Assembly (NCBI GenBank): GCA_035063885.1
Contig: JAPSFM010000036.1
Span: 1 to 41,872, forward strand
DNA length: 41,872 nucleotides
Direction: 5' to 3'
Source of the DNA: CAADGY01 sp900696665
GTDB lineage: Bacteria > Acidobacteriota > Terriglobia > Bryobacterales > Bryobacteraceae
A model generated the notes under the pieces. That model was not told the origin of the DNA and did no database searches. It worked only from the letters and a program-made list of their open reading frames with translations. The position numbers and the translations under genes were made by a program. Numbering within the stretch: position 1 is the stretch's first letter; each line of letters starts with the position of its first letter. This document shows positions 33,575-41,855 of the stretch, piece by piece.

Positions 33575-34969
33575 ATGAAACGCCTTACCTTGTGCACTTG
33601 CTCCGCTTTCCTCTCCCTCCTCGTCGCCGTTGCGGCGCCCCGGCAGACGGTCCACCCGACCGCTCTCGATAAGTATGTGCATGCGCCGGACTCGAGCTAC
33701 ACCTACCGCGCGATGGCGACGCTCCCCGGAAAGGGCTACACGGTTCATGTCCTTGACATGACCTCTCAATCCTGGCGCACTTCAGCGGAGGTGAACCGGA
33801 CGTTATGGAAGCACTGGTTAAACGTGATCGTCCCGGATCGCGTCGAGTCCGAAACCGGTCTGCTGTTCATCGGTGGTGGAAACAATCGCTCGAAGCCTCC
33901 GGAGAAGGCCGATGCGATGCTTGCAAACATCGCTGTGCAAACGCACTCGGTCGTCGCGGAGCTTCGTATGGTTCCGAACCAGCCGCTGACGTTTTCCGAT
34001 GACGGCAAACCGCGCGTCGAGGACGAGATGATCGCTTACACCTGGGACAAGTTTCTTCGCACGGGCGACGAATCCTGGCCCGCCCGTTTACCGATGACCA
34101 AGGCAGCGGTGCGTGCGATGGATACGGTGACCGCCTATGCCGCCAGTCTTCCCGGCAAGATAAAGGTGGACCGTTTCGTGGTGTCCGGCGCTTCAAAGCG
34201 CGGCTGGACCACGTGGACAACCGCCGCCGTCGACGATCGCGTGGTGGCGATTATGCCGATCGTAATCGACATGCTGAACGTCGAACCTTCCTTTATTCAT
34301 CACTACCGCGTCTACGGCTTCTGGGCGCCGGCCGTTCACGACTACGTGGACATGGGCATCATGGACTGGCAGGGAACCCCCCAGTATCAGGCATTGATGA
34401 AACTGGTGGAGCCTTACTCCTACCGCGACCGGCTCACGATGCCGAAGTACCTGATTAACTCCGCGGGAGACCAGTTCTTCCTTCCCGATTCCTCACAATT
34501 CTACTTCGACGATCTCAAGGGCGAGAAGTATCTGCGCTACGTGCCGAACACAGATCATTCACTGCGCAACTCCGACGCGCCGGAGAGCCTGTTGGCGTAT
34601 TACAGCGCATTTCTCCGTAACGAACCCCGCCCGGAGTTTACCTGGAAATTCGAGAAAAGCGGCTCCATCCGCGTAGAGACGAAATCAACGAAACCCGCAT
34701 CGGTGAAGCTCTGGCAGGCGTCAAATCCTGAGAAGAGGGATTTCCGGTTGGAAACAATAGGCCGGGCTTACCAGGCCACAGACCTGGCTCCGGTGAGTGA
34801 AGGCGTGTATGTGGCAAAGATCACACCGCCGGCAAAAGGCTGGACGGCCTCCTTCATCGAACTCACCTATAATTCCCGCGGCAAGGTCCCGTTCAAGTTC
34901 ACCACACCCGTTCGAGTTCTTCCCAATCGGCTTCCTTTCAAGGCCCCGCACCCGGCCCGCAAGAGATAG
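33575..34969 (+). CDS. PhoPQ-activated pathogenicity-related protein family (PqaA-like)
   Basis: 464 residues with a signal peptide (about 1-21). It matches the PqaA (PhoPQ_related) family of secreted alpha/beta-hydrolase-fold proteins. Family features are the N-terminal DKYVHAPDSSYTYR, the nucleophile-elbow-like VSGASKRGWTTW (about 207-218), and YLINSAGDQFFLPDSS with Asp, plus VPNTDHSL with His, which suit a Ser-Asp-His triad. The C-terminal part (about 350-464) is a beta-sandwich-like region. PqaA in Salmonella is PhoP/PhoQ-controlled and linked to antimicrobial peptide resistance; its reaction is not established. The start region follows the cda remnants directly, and the RBS is weak. A hairpin lies 15 bases after the stop. 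Confidence 0.85.
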   Translation: MKRLTLCTCSAFLSLLVAVAAPRQTVHPTALDKYVHAPDSSYTYRAMATLPGKGYTVHVLDMTSQSWRTSAEVNRTLWKHWLNVIVPDRVESETGLLFIGGGNNRSKPPEKADAMLANIAVQTHSVVAELRMVPNQPLTFSDDGKPRVEDEMIAYTWDKFLRTGDESWPARLPMTKAAVRAMDTVTAYAASLPGKIKVDRFVVSGASKRGWTTWTTAAVDDRVVAIMPIVIDMLNVEPSFIHHYRVYGFWAPAVHDYVDMGIMDWQGTPQYQALMKLVEPYSYRDRLTMPKYLINSAGDQFFLPDSSQFYFDDLKGEKYLRYVPNTDHSLRNSDAPESLLAYYSAFLRNEPRPEFTWKFEKSGSIRVETKSTKPASVKLWQASNPEKRDFRLETIGRAYQATDLAPVSEGVYVAKITPPAKGWTASFIELTYNSRGKVPFKFTTPVRVLPNRLPFKAPHPARKR

Positions 34970-34984
34970 GACACGGATCGCCGC

Positions 34985-35024
34985 GTGTGGGATTTTAGGA
35001 TTTTCGAGTCTTAAAATCCTACAC
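34985..35024 (+). terminator. Long inverted repeat after the PqaA-like gene
   Basis: GTGTGGGATTTTA (34985-34997) pairs with TAAAATCCTACAC (35012-35024) over 13 bases, with one G-T wobble and a 14-base loop. The position 15 bases after a stop suggests a terminator. The stem is AT-rich, however, and only a short A-run follows on this strand, so it could also be an operator or processing site in front of the redox operon. Confidence 0.5.
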
Positions 35025-35150
35025 AAAACAGGAGCATTTTCCCACTCTTCCGGCATTTTCCAAACATTATCAGCGGCATAGCGGTTCGGCCCGGCGATTG
35101 CCTCTTTACTGATCTCCGAGGTGTGGAGACTCGAAAGGAGGTTCGCCGTA

Positions 35151-35435
35151 ATGGACGATCCGAAGACACTGTGGTTGAACTTGACGAACATCGCACTGGG
35201 CCTGGTAGTCCTGGTCTGCATAGCGGTGGTGGCGTACGGGGTTCTACAGGAGTTTGCGCTGCGCCGCAAGAAGCGCGCCGCTGCATTCATCGAAATCGAC
35301 CGCGACATGAAAAATCTGGCCGCCGCGGCAGCGCACGACGACCATGCTTTCCATCTTCCTGAACTGGGCTTGACCATGGCTGACGGCGGTGAAAGAACGG
35401 ACGCGCCGGAGCGGGTGTCGCGCAGAAAGAAGTAG
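35151..35435 (+). CDS. Small membrane protein at the head of the redox operon
   Basis: 94 residues from ATG 35151, with AAGGAGG nine bases upstream; an in-frame GTG at 35121 lies before this RBS. One TM helix (about 13-35, NIALGLVVLVCIAVVAYGVL) is followed by a basic stretch RRKK and a soluble cytoplasmic tail that is Ala/His-rich. No known domain. It is separated from the GcvH-like gene by 28 bases and probably is an accessory or assembly subunit of the downstream complex. Confidence 0.65.
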   Translation: MDDPKTLWLNLTNIALGLVVLVCIAVVAYGVLQEFALRRKKRAAAFIEIDRDMKNLAAAAAHDDHAFHLPELGLTMADGGERTDAPERVSRRKK

Positions 35436-35463
35436 TAAGCGGACACCAGCGGGGGGGGAAGCC

Positions 35464-36405
35464 ATGAACTGTCCTTTTTTGCGTGAAGCGCAAGTGAAGT
35501 TTTGCCAGGCATCTCCATTCCGGAAGGTGCTGGTTCGCAGCGCGGCTCACGGAACCGGCGAAAAATGCACGTCACCGGGCTATCTCGGCTGTTCGGTGTA
35601 CCTTGAAACCGGGCGCCAGGGACCGACACAGAACCGGTGTCCTTTCTTCGGTGAATCGTTGACCCAGTATTGCTCGATAGCACCGGTTCCGAAATACATA
35701 CCGTACAGCGAATCGACGCTGTGCCGGTGTGGAACCGAGTCTTATCGTTATTGCGAGCTGTACCTAACCATGGCCCGGCCGGCGGGCGGAGACGGACCTG
35801 CGCTGCCCCTCGACGTCCGCTCCCATACCGGGCCGCCCGCCGAAGAGTGGATCGACGACATGCGCATTCCCAACTGGCTCCTCTACACCACGAATCATCT
35901 ATGGGTGGACAGGACGGAAAGCGGAAATTGCCACGTCGGCATAGATGCGGTGTTGGCGAAAGCATTAGGAAAGGTCGACTCTTTAAACTTCGCGGTGTCT
36001 GGTGAGCACCCTTCCGTTATCCTCGAAGCAGGCGGCGTCGAGTTCGAGGTGACCTTTCCGCGGATACTTCAGATCCGCCGTGTGAACGCTCACCTGCGGT
36101 TGGATCCCAATCCGGCAACCGCCGACCCCTACGGCACGGGCTGGCTCTTCGAGGGCAGCCTGTCCGGTAACGAATCGGCCGGCCTCATCCCCGGCAATGC
36201 GGCAGCAGGCTGGATGCGATCCGAGGTGGAGCGTCTGTCGCATCACGTCCATGAGCACATTCTGCCGGCCGATCCGGAAAGTGCGGGTCTGGCGGCGGAT
36301 GGAGGCTCATTCGCGCCTGGCCTGCTCAGGATTGTTGGCAGGGAGCGGGCGTCCGCGCTCTTCAACGAATTCTTTGGACCCTATGCGAGCTGGAAGAAAC
36401 GATGA
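35464..36405 (+). CDS. Cys-rich GcvH-like protein without lipoyl lysine
   Basis: 313 residues from ATG 35464, preceded by a G-rich RBS. The N-terminal part (about 1-100) holds two repeats: C3-x10-C14 with C35 and C43 (CPFLREAQVKFC), then C59-x10-C70 with C87/C89 and C97 (CPFFGESLTQYC), each able to bind a metal or Fe-S cluster. About 140-245 resembles the glycine-cleavage H-protein fold: TNHLWVDRTESGNCHVGIDA, LGKVDSLNF and DPYGTGWLFEG. The ESVKA motif that carries lipoate is absent. No TM or signal is seen. The stop overlaps the cytochrome start. Its role in the complex is unknown; a chaperone or cluster-assembly factor is one possibility. Confidence 0.7.
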   Translation: MNCPFLREAQVKFCQASPFRKVLVRSAAHGTGEKCTSPGYLGCSVYLETGRQGPTQNRCPFFGESLTQYCSIAPVPKYIPYSESTLCRCGTESYRYCELYLTMARPAGGDGPALPLDVRSHTGPPAEEWIDDMRIPNWLLYTTNHLWVDRTESGNCHVGIDAVLAKALGKVDSLNFAVSGEHPSVILEAGGVEFEVTFPRILQIRRVNAHLRLDPNPATADPYGTGWLFEGSLSGNESAGLIPGNAAAGWMRSEVERLSHHVHEHILPADPESAGLAADGGSFAPGLLRIVGRERASALFNEFFGPYASWKKR

Positions 36406-36989
36406 AACATTCTGGCAAAATTGCGTTTGCAGCAGGCCTGCTACTGGCCCTTCATCTGGGGTGGCGGCAGTTCCCCGACGTTCTGTACAGCAAGGCCGAT
36501 CAACCGCTTCAGTTCAGCCACAAAGTCCACGTCGAGGACAGCGGGATGTCCTGTGAGGACTGCCACTTCGTCCGTGACGACGGGCGGTTTACGGGCATTC
36601 CTCCCATCGCCAAGTGCGCCGAGTGCCACGCTGAACCCCTGGGCGCTACGCCCCATGAGAAGGTGCTAGTGGAGAAGTATGTAGCCACGTTGACGGAGAT
36701 TCCCTGGCGCGTTTATTCCCGCCAGCCGGACAACGTCTATTTTCCCCACGCCGCGCACGTGAAGACGGCTAAGCTGGCTTGCGAAAGCTGCCACGGGGAA
36801 CATGGAAAAACAGAAAACCTGCGGCCATACGAGCAAAACCGGATCAGCGGATACAGCCGCGATATCTGGGGTCCTTCCATTTCCCGCATATCACTAAAGG
36901 GGGAGCGGCTGGGAATGAAGATGGACGACTGTATCGACTGCCATACGGAGAAGAAGCTCCGGCACAGTTGTCTCGACTGCCACAAGTGA
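36402..36989 (+). CDS. Membrane-anchored pentahaem cytochrome c (QrcA-like)
   Basis: 195 residues. An N-terminal anchor (about 6-20) is followed by five CXXCH sites: 51-55 (CEDCH), 72-76 (CAECH), 127-131 (CESCH), 177-181 (CIDCH) and 190-194 (CLDCH). Several extra His (FSHKVHV, FPHAAHV) could be distal ligands, as in class III-type and QrcA/ActA cytochromes. QrcA is usually described with six haems and ActA with five. It should receive electrons from periplasmic cytochromes and pass them to the Fe-S subunits. The ATG overlaps the upstream stop by four bases (ATGA), and the oxidoreductase starts nine bases later. Haem attachment would need the Ccm system at 3727-10381. Confidence 0.88.
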   Translation: MKHSGKIAFAAGLLLALHLGWRQFPDVLYSKADQPLQFSHKVHVEDSGMSCEDCHFVRDDGRFTGIPPIAKCAECHAEPLGATPHEKVLVEKYVATLTEIPWRVYSRQPDNVYFPHAAHVKTAKLACESCHGEHGKTENLRPYEQNRISGYSRDIWGPSISRISLKGERLGMKMDDCIDCHTEKKLRHSCLDCHK

Positions 36990-36998
36990 GGATAGAAA

Positions 36999-39026
36999 AT
37001 GAGTCTCGGACGCCGTGATCTATTGAAATTCCTCGGGGGTGCAGCCGCCGGCGCCATTTTTACGCCGGTGCCCTGGAAGCTGATCGATGACGTGTCCATC
37101 TGGACGCAGAACTGGTCCTGGCTGCCCCTCGTGCCGAGGGGCGAGATCCAATCGAAATATACGACTTGTACGCTATGCTCCTCCGGTTGTCCGGTGCGGG
37201 TGCGATGCGCCGGCGCGCAACCCGTCAGCATGTGGGGAGCCGCCGGGCACCGGCTCTGTCCCATCGGGTTGAGCGCCCATCACCTTCCCTATCATCCCGG
37301 GCGGCTAGCGCGGCCAATGGAGCACACACAAGGCGGCAAGTGGCAGCCGATTACGCTCGAAGCGGCAGTGGAGCGGATCTCCACGGGCCTATCCGGATGC
37401 CTGCGGCAGCGCGGCTCGATAGCAATTGTCGATGGCCGGGCGGGAACCACCGCTTCACTGCTGTACAAGCGTTTCGTAGCACAAACGAATGCGGCCGTCT
37501 ATATCGCCGATGAAACCACCGCCCGTAACGGGATCGATCTCGACAGAACCAGCACGCTGCTCAGCCTCGGCGTTCCCCTTCAGGACAGCTGGGGTGAGCC
37601 CGGCCATGTGATGCGGCTCCAGGCGGACGGAAAGCTCACTGTCATCCATGCGGAAGCGAGAGCGTCGGCCACGGCCTCCCTAGCCGACACCTGGCTACCG
37701 CTGGCGCCTGGCGCGGAAACGGCATTCGTGCTGGCCCTGGCGCACGTGATTCTAAAGGACGGCATATATGACCGCGGCCGAATTCAGAAGGCGGAGAACT
37801 TCCGGAGTTTTGAAACATTGATCGCCGCGTTCTCACCGGAACGTGTAGCCGCAGCCACGGGCTTGGCGCCGGATGTAATCGGCGATGTTGCCCGGCAGCT
37901 TGCACAGGCGGGTCCCTCTGTTGTGCTGGCGGAAAGCCGGCCCGGCGTCGACGGCGCGGACGAACTCGCAACCGCCGTTGCCGCGCTGAACCTGTTGATT
38001 GGAAGCGAAGGGAGTGAGGGAGGCATCCTCGCAAGGCCGGAGGTCCCCGTTCACGACAGCTTGAAAGACGCTTCCCGCGTTCCGGCAACCACGCTGGCGG
38101 CCGTGCCCGATCATTCCGTAAAGGTTCTATGGCTCGACGACGCGGAGATTCCGTGGGCGGTCCTGGAGCGCAAACTGGCGCCCGAACACCTGGTGATCAG
38201 TGTGTCTGCCTGGCCCACGGGCGCCGCCGCACACGCGGGGTTGTTCGTGCCCGCTCCGCTCTTTCTCGAATCCGTGCGGGACGCCGCTGCGCCGGCAGAC
38301 TCCGCCGCCGCCTGGTTCCGTATCACCAGTCCGGTGCTGCCCGCGCCCCCCGAATCCAGGGAAGGCGTCGATCTGTTGAGCCAGGTGGCAGAAAAAATCG
38401 GGCTCACACCCACGGACAGCCTTGTGGATCATTTGCACCGGCGCGCCGAAGCGATACGCACCGCCGGACACGGACAGGTGGTTTCGTATGCGGATGGCAC
38501 GGCAACCGGCATCGCGGCGTTTTCCTCGGCCGAGGATTTTTGGAACGCGCTCGCCAACGGCGGCGCATGGACCCAGGCCGCTTCCGCGAAAGCTCCGCCG
38601 CGGCTCCGGCTTCCCGGCGAGAACTCCAGTCTTGAAAAGACGATGCGGACCGCCACTCCGCCCCCGTCCAATCCTGGGACCGCGGCGGAATTGCCGCTGG
38701 TCGTTAGCGCCTACACGGGTCCGCCTGCCGCGTCGCCGGTCCTAAGCAAGCTGTACGAGGAATCCGGACTTAAGGAACCGCCGGATACCGCTTTCATCCA
38801 CCCGCAAACGGCGGAGCGAGCGGGCCTGAAGCCCGGGGCCCGCGCCATGGTCGAAGCCGGTAACGTGAAGCGCCCAGTGCTGCTCGAAATCAGCACGTTG
38901 GTGATGCCGGGCACCCTGCACGTTTCGGCCGCTCCCGAGTTCCACCCGGCGCGGCCGAAGCATAGCATCGCCGGGACCACCGCAGCCAACGGGCGCCTTG
39001 TTCGAGCGAGGATCTGGAACGTATGA
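36999..39026 (+). CDS. Tat-exported molybdopterin-oxidoreductase-family subunit, probably Mo-free (QrcB-like)
   Basis: 675 residues. A Tat signal (GRRDLLKFLGG, residues 4-14) sends it to the periplasm. A [4Fe-4S] site follows with C57, C60, C64 and C87 (CTLCSSGC, RLCPIG) and a MopB body (LARPMEHTQGGKWQPITLEAA). After about residue 134 there is no Cys, and the place where DMSO-reductase-family enzymes carry the Cys/Sec/Ser/Asp ligand to Mo reads TTARNGIDL. The molybdopterin-binding C-terminal domain (about 565-675) is retained. This pattern fits QrcB and ActB-type subunits that kept the fold but lost Mo. It overlaps the ferredoxin gene by four bases. A Mo-containing function cannot be fully excluded. 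Confidence 0.85.
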   Translation: MSLGRRDLLKFLGGAAAGAIFTPVPWKLIDDVSIWTQNWSWLPLVPRGEIQSKYTTCTLCSSGCPVRVRCAGAQPVSMWGAAGHRLCPIGLSAHHLPYHPGRLARPMEHTQGGKWQPITLEAAVERISTGLSGCLRQRGSIAIVDGRAGTTASLLYKRFVAQTNAAVYIADETTARNGIDLDRTSTLLSLGVPLQDSWGEPGHVMRLQADGKLTVIHAEARASATASLADTWLPLAPGAETAFVLALAHVILKDGIYDRGRIQKAENFRSFETLIAAFSPERVAAATGLAPDVIGDVARQLAQAGPSVVLAESRPGVDGADELATAVAALNLLIGSEGSEGGILARPEVPVHDSLKDASRVPATTLAAVPDHSVKVLWLDDAEIPWAVLERKLAPEHLVISVSAWPTGAAAHAGLFVPAPLFLESVRDAAAPADSAAAWFRITSPVLPAPPESREGVDLLSQVAEKIGLTPTDSLVDHLHRRAEAIRTAGHGQVVSYADGTATGIAAFSSAEDFWNALANGGAWTQAASAKAPPRLRLPGENSSLEKTMRTATPPPSNPGTAAELPLVVSAYTGPPAASPVLSKLYEESGLKEPPDTAFIHPQTAERAGLKPGARAMVEAGNVKRPVLLEISTLVMPGTLHVSAAPEFHPARPKHSIAGTTAANGRLVRARIWNV

Positions 39027-39799
39027 CAAAAGAAACTGTCAAGACAAGACCGGCGCGGTACGGAATGGTGATTGACCTGGACCGTTGCAACGGCTGCGGC
39101 GCATGCATGATTGCCTGTGCCGTGGAGAATAACGTTCCAGCGTGTCCGGAGGGCGTCACCGACCGGACAGGCATCACCTGGATGCGCGTGCAGAAACTCA
39201 GTAACGGGCAATCCTTCCCGGACAGCCGGACGGCGTTCATTCCAGTCATGTGCCAGCAATGCGGCGACAAGACGCCCTGCGTCTCCGTGTGCCCGCAGCA
39301 GGCCGTGGAAGTGGACGAGGCCAGCGGTATCGTGGACCAGATGCCGCAGCGTTGCCTGGGCTGCCGCTACTGCATGGTCGCCTGTCCGTACCACGCCAGG
39401 TACTTCAACTGGTGGGATCCTGCCTGGCCGAACGGAATGGAACGTACGTTAAATCCGGACGTCGCGCCGCGCATGCGTGGCGTCGTCGAGAAGTGCAATT
39501 TCTGTCACGGGCGTTATCAGGAGGCACGAGCGAAAGCAGCGGTGGACGGCGCTGCGGAACGCGCCGTGGAATACACCACCGCGTGCGCGGAAGCCTGCCC
39601 CACGGGGGCCATCACATTCGGCGACCTCGACGACCCCGGCAGCGAGGTGGCTCAACTCGCGAAATCGGAAAACGCCTTCCGCCTTCTCGAAAAGCTAGGA
39701 ACCGGGCCTAAAGTTCACTACATTTCAAAACGCGCTTGGGTGCGCGCAGCCGCCGGCTCCTCGCTGGCGGCGGAGACCAGGGAGGTCCGCCATGGATAG
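39023..39799 (+). CDS. Four-cluster ferredoxin subunit (QrcC-like)
   Basis: 258 residues of the DMSO-reductase beta-subunit type with Cys sets for four [4Fe-4S] clusters: 22/25/28/32 (CNGCGACMIAC), 77/80/86/90 (CQQC and CVSVC), 111/114/117/121 (CLGCRYCMVAC) and 158/161/188/192 (CNFC and CAEAC). No signal peptide is visible, so it would be exported together with the Tat-carrying subunit, as in other such complexes. It wires the cytochrome and MopB subunits to the membrane subunit. It overlaps both neighbours (four bases upstream, eight downstream). Confidence 0.9.
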   Translation: MTKETVKTRPARYGMVIDLDRCNGCGACMIACAVENNVPACPEGVTDRTGITWMRVQKLSNGQSFPDSRTAFIPVMCQQCGDKTPCVSVCPQQAVEVDEASGIVDQMPQRCLGCRYCMVACPYHARYFNWWDPAWPNGMERTLNPDVAPRMRGVVEKCNFCHGRYQEARAKAAVDGAAERAVEYTTACAEACPTGAITFGDLDDPGSEVAQLAKSENAFRLLEKLGTGPKVHYISKRAWVRAAAGSSLAAETREVRHG

Positions 39800-41024
39800 G
39801 GGACTTATCATCCGGGGGGTACGCCGGTGCAGTTTCGGACGGTTCGCGTTATGGATGGTTCCCTGGGCGCTGCTGCTCATCGTGGGATGCTACGCCGCCT
39901 TTCTTTGCCTGTATGAGGGCCTGCATCACACCAACATGGACAACCGGTTCGCCTTCGGGCTGTGGATCTTTCTGGACCTGACGGTGATCGCTCTTGGCGC
40001 CGGCGCCTTTTTCACAGGGTTCCTGCTCTACGTCATGAAGCGCAAGGAACTTCAGGCGGTGATCAACAGCGCCGTAGTCATCGGATTCATCTGCTATAGC
40101 GGCGCCGTAGCCGTTCTGGCCGTCGATGTGGGGCAGCCGCTGCGCGCCTGGTTCACCTTCTGGCATCCGAACACACACTCGATGCTGACCGAGGTCACCT
40201 TCTGCATCAGCGTCTACCTGACCGTGCTCGCCATCGAGTATCTGCCAGTCATTCTGAAGAACCGGAAGCTTCGCCAGGTTCCGTCGTTCCTTGTATTCGA
40301 GTTCCAACTGCACAAGCTGATGTACGTGCTGGCGGGTGTAGGGACGTTTCTTTCGTTCTTCCATCAGGGTTCGCTCGGGGGATTGTACGGCGTGTTACAC
40401 GCCAGGCCGTTTGTATTCCGGGAGGGGTTCGCCATCTGGCCCTCTACCTTTTTTCTGTTTATCCTTTCGGCCGCGGCCGTGGGACCGAGTTTCATTCTGC
40501 TGACGACGTGGCTCGTTTCGAAAGTGACCCGCAAGGAACTGGTGAAGCCTGCCGTGTTCCGTTCGCTGGCGCACGTTTCCGGCGTGTTGCTGATCGTCTA
40601 TGTTCTGTTCAAATCCATCGACACGCTGATCTGGATTAACGGCACATCCCCCGGTCTCGGCTTCGCCGCCTACGACTACTACGCGTGGAAGCCCTTCGGC
40701 ACCTGGATTCTGTTTACCGAAATCATCGTGCTGGGGCTGGTTCCCGCTCTGCTGCTGTTGAACGAGAAACGCCTGCCAAGCAGGGGATGGCTGATCCTTG
40801 CTGCGATGCTGGCTTCGTCCGGTGTGGCGCTAAACCGGTTCGTACTGACGATTCAGACGCTGGCGCTTCCGACGCTTCCGTTCGACCAGTTTCTTTCTTA
40901 CTGGCCAAGCTGGCAGGAAACCGCGACGTTCCTGGCGGTAGTGGCGTATGGAGTGCTGGTCTATTCGTTCTCATTCCGGTACCTGACGTTGTTTCCGCAA
41001 GAGAAAGAGCTTTCAAGAATTTGA
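39792..41024 (+). CDS. NrfD/PsrC-type quinone-interacting membrane subunit (QrcD-like)
   Basis: 410 residues with about ten TM helices, the length of QrcD/ActC-like NrfD proteins rather than eight-TM NrfD. Segments include LWIFLDLTVIALGAGAFFTGF, PLRAWFTFWHPNTHSMLTEV (WHPNTHSMLTE is typical of the group) and LHKLMYVLAGVGTFLSFFHQG. It contacts menaquinone in the membrane. The ATG overlaps the ferredoxin gene by eight bases. Only 12 bases lie between its stop and the next ATG. Confidence 0.9.
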   Translation: MDRGLIIRGVRRCSFGRFALWMVPWALLLIVGCYAAFLCLYEGLHHTNMDNRFAFGLWIFLDLTVIALGAGAFFTGFLLYVMKRKELQAVINSAVVIGFICYSGAVAVLAVDVGQPLRAWFTFWHPNTHSMLTEVTFCISVYLTVLAIEYLPVILKNRKLRQVPSFLVFEFQLHKLMYVLAGVGTFLSFFHQGSLGGLYGVLHARPFVFREGFAIWPSTFFLFILSAAAVGPSFILLTTWLVSKVTRKELVKPAVFRSLAHVSGVLLIVYVLFKSIDTLIWINGTSPGLGFAAYDYYAWKPFGTWILFTEIIVLGLVPALLLLNEKRLPSRGWLILAAMLASSGVALNRFVLTIQTLALPTLPFDQFLSYWPSWQETATFLAVVAYGVLVYSFSFRYLTLFPQEKELSRI

Positions 41025-41036
41025 GGGAGATGATCT

Positions 41037-41855
41037 ATGTTTCCGGGCATAAATGGTTTTCACTGGACAGTAGGGCATGTGATATTCCTGGGTGCGTTTT
41101 TTGCGGTGCTCACCATCATCGGGACCACTCTTGTGCGTGCCTGGCTCCGAACGCGCAAGGATCTGGCTGCGAATCGTGTAGAGGCGCTCCGGTGGGCGGC
41201 TGATTTCGGCGATCTCTCTCCCTCGGAGCGGGCATGCCGTCACGCGATGACCGAAACCGCTCGCGGCCGCGTCTGCAACAACCGGTTCGACTGCCGTGTC
41301 TGCGAAACACACCCGAAACTGGTTGTGCTCGAAGCGGAACGCGAGGCTGGACCGGCTGAGGGCGAGATCTTCGGATTGGAGTTTCCCACGGACCGGCTCT
41401 ACCATCGCGGCCACACCTGGGCGAAGACGGAGCCCGGCGGCGAGGTAATTGTCGGTTTGGACGCTCTCGCGGAGCGGCTAGCCGGAAAACCGGATGGTGT
41501 CGAGCTGCCGCAGCCCGGCGAGCGCCTGGTGGTGAACGGAACCGCATGGAAGATGCGGAAGCTGGGGACTGAAATCCGCGTGCTGTCGCCGGTCGAAGGG
41601 GAAGTATTGGAAACGGGCGGTCCGTCCGCCGGATGGTATCTGAAAATCAAACCGGATTCGTCCGCAGGTGATGCCCATTTGCTGCGCGGTGCGGAAGTCC
41701 GCCCGTGGGTGATGAGAGAACTCGAGCGGCTGCAACTCGCGTTCGCACCCACCGCGAGCCTGGCCGATGGCGGTGTGTTGAGCGAGGATCTGTCGAAGAA
41801 CGTCCCTCGTGATGAGTGGGAACTGGCCTGTGGAGAGATGTTCCTGAATCCATAG
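41037..41855 (+). CDS. Membrane-anchored GcvH-like protein without lipoyl lysine
   Basis: 272 residues. One TM helix (about 12-34) near the N-terminus, a Cys-rich linker with C67, C80, C86 and C89 (CRVCETHP), and a GcvH-like domain (about 120-207): YHRGHTWAKTEPGGEVIVGL, then SPVEGEVLE and GWYLKIKP. Counting back from SPVEGEV, the position that holds the lipoylated Lys in H-protein is Gly. The C-terminal part (about 208-272) is helical. GAGGGAG precedes the ATG. With the GcvH-like protein at 35464 it brackets the Qrc-like core, so both are probably accessory factors of it. The gene ends 17 bases before the window does. Confidence 0.72.
   Translation: MFPGINGFHWTVGHVIFLGAFFAVLTIIGTTLVRAWLRTRKDLAANRVEALRWAADFGDLSPSERACRHAMTETARGRVCNNRFDCRVCETHPKLVVLEAEREAGPAEGEIFGLEFPTDRLYHRGHTWAKTEPGGEVIVGLDALAERLAGKPDGVELPQPGERLVVNGTAWKMRKLGTEIRVLSPVEGEVLETGGPSAGWYLKIKPDSSAGDAHLLRGAEVRPWVMRELERLQLAFAPTASLADGGVLSEDLSKNVPRDEWELACGEMFLNP

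Noticed and set aside
32852..33769. Long minus-strand open frame across the stretch before the PqaA-like gene
   Set aside because: It runs antisense to the ends of two well-supported genes, is Arg-rich as expected of a shadow frame, and the plus strand explains the region better as cdaA-cdaR remnants.
34721..35965. 414-codon minus-strand frame opposite the end of the PqaA-like gene and the start of the redox operon
   Set aside because: Arg/Ser-rich shadow without recognisable domains; three plus-strand genes with good RBSs occupy the same DNA.
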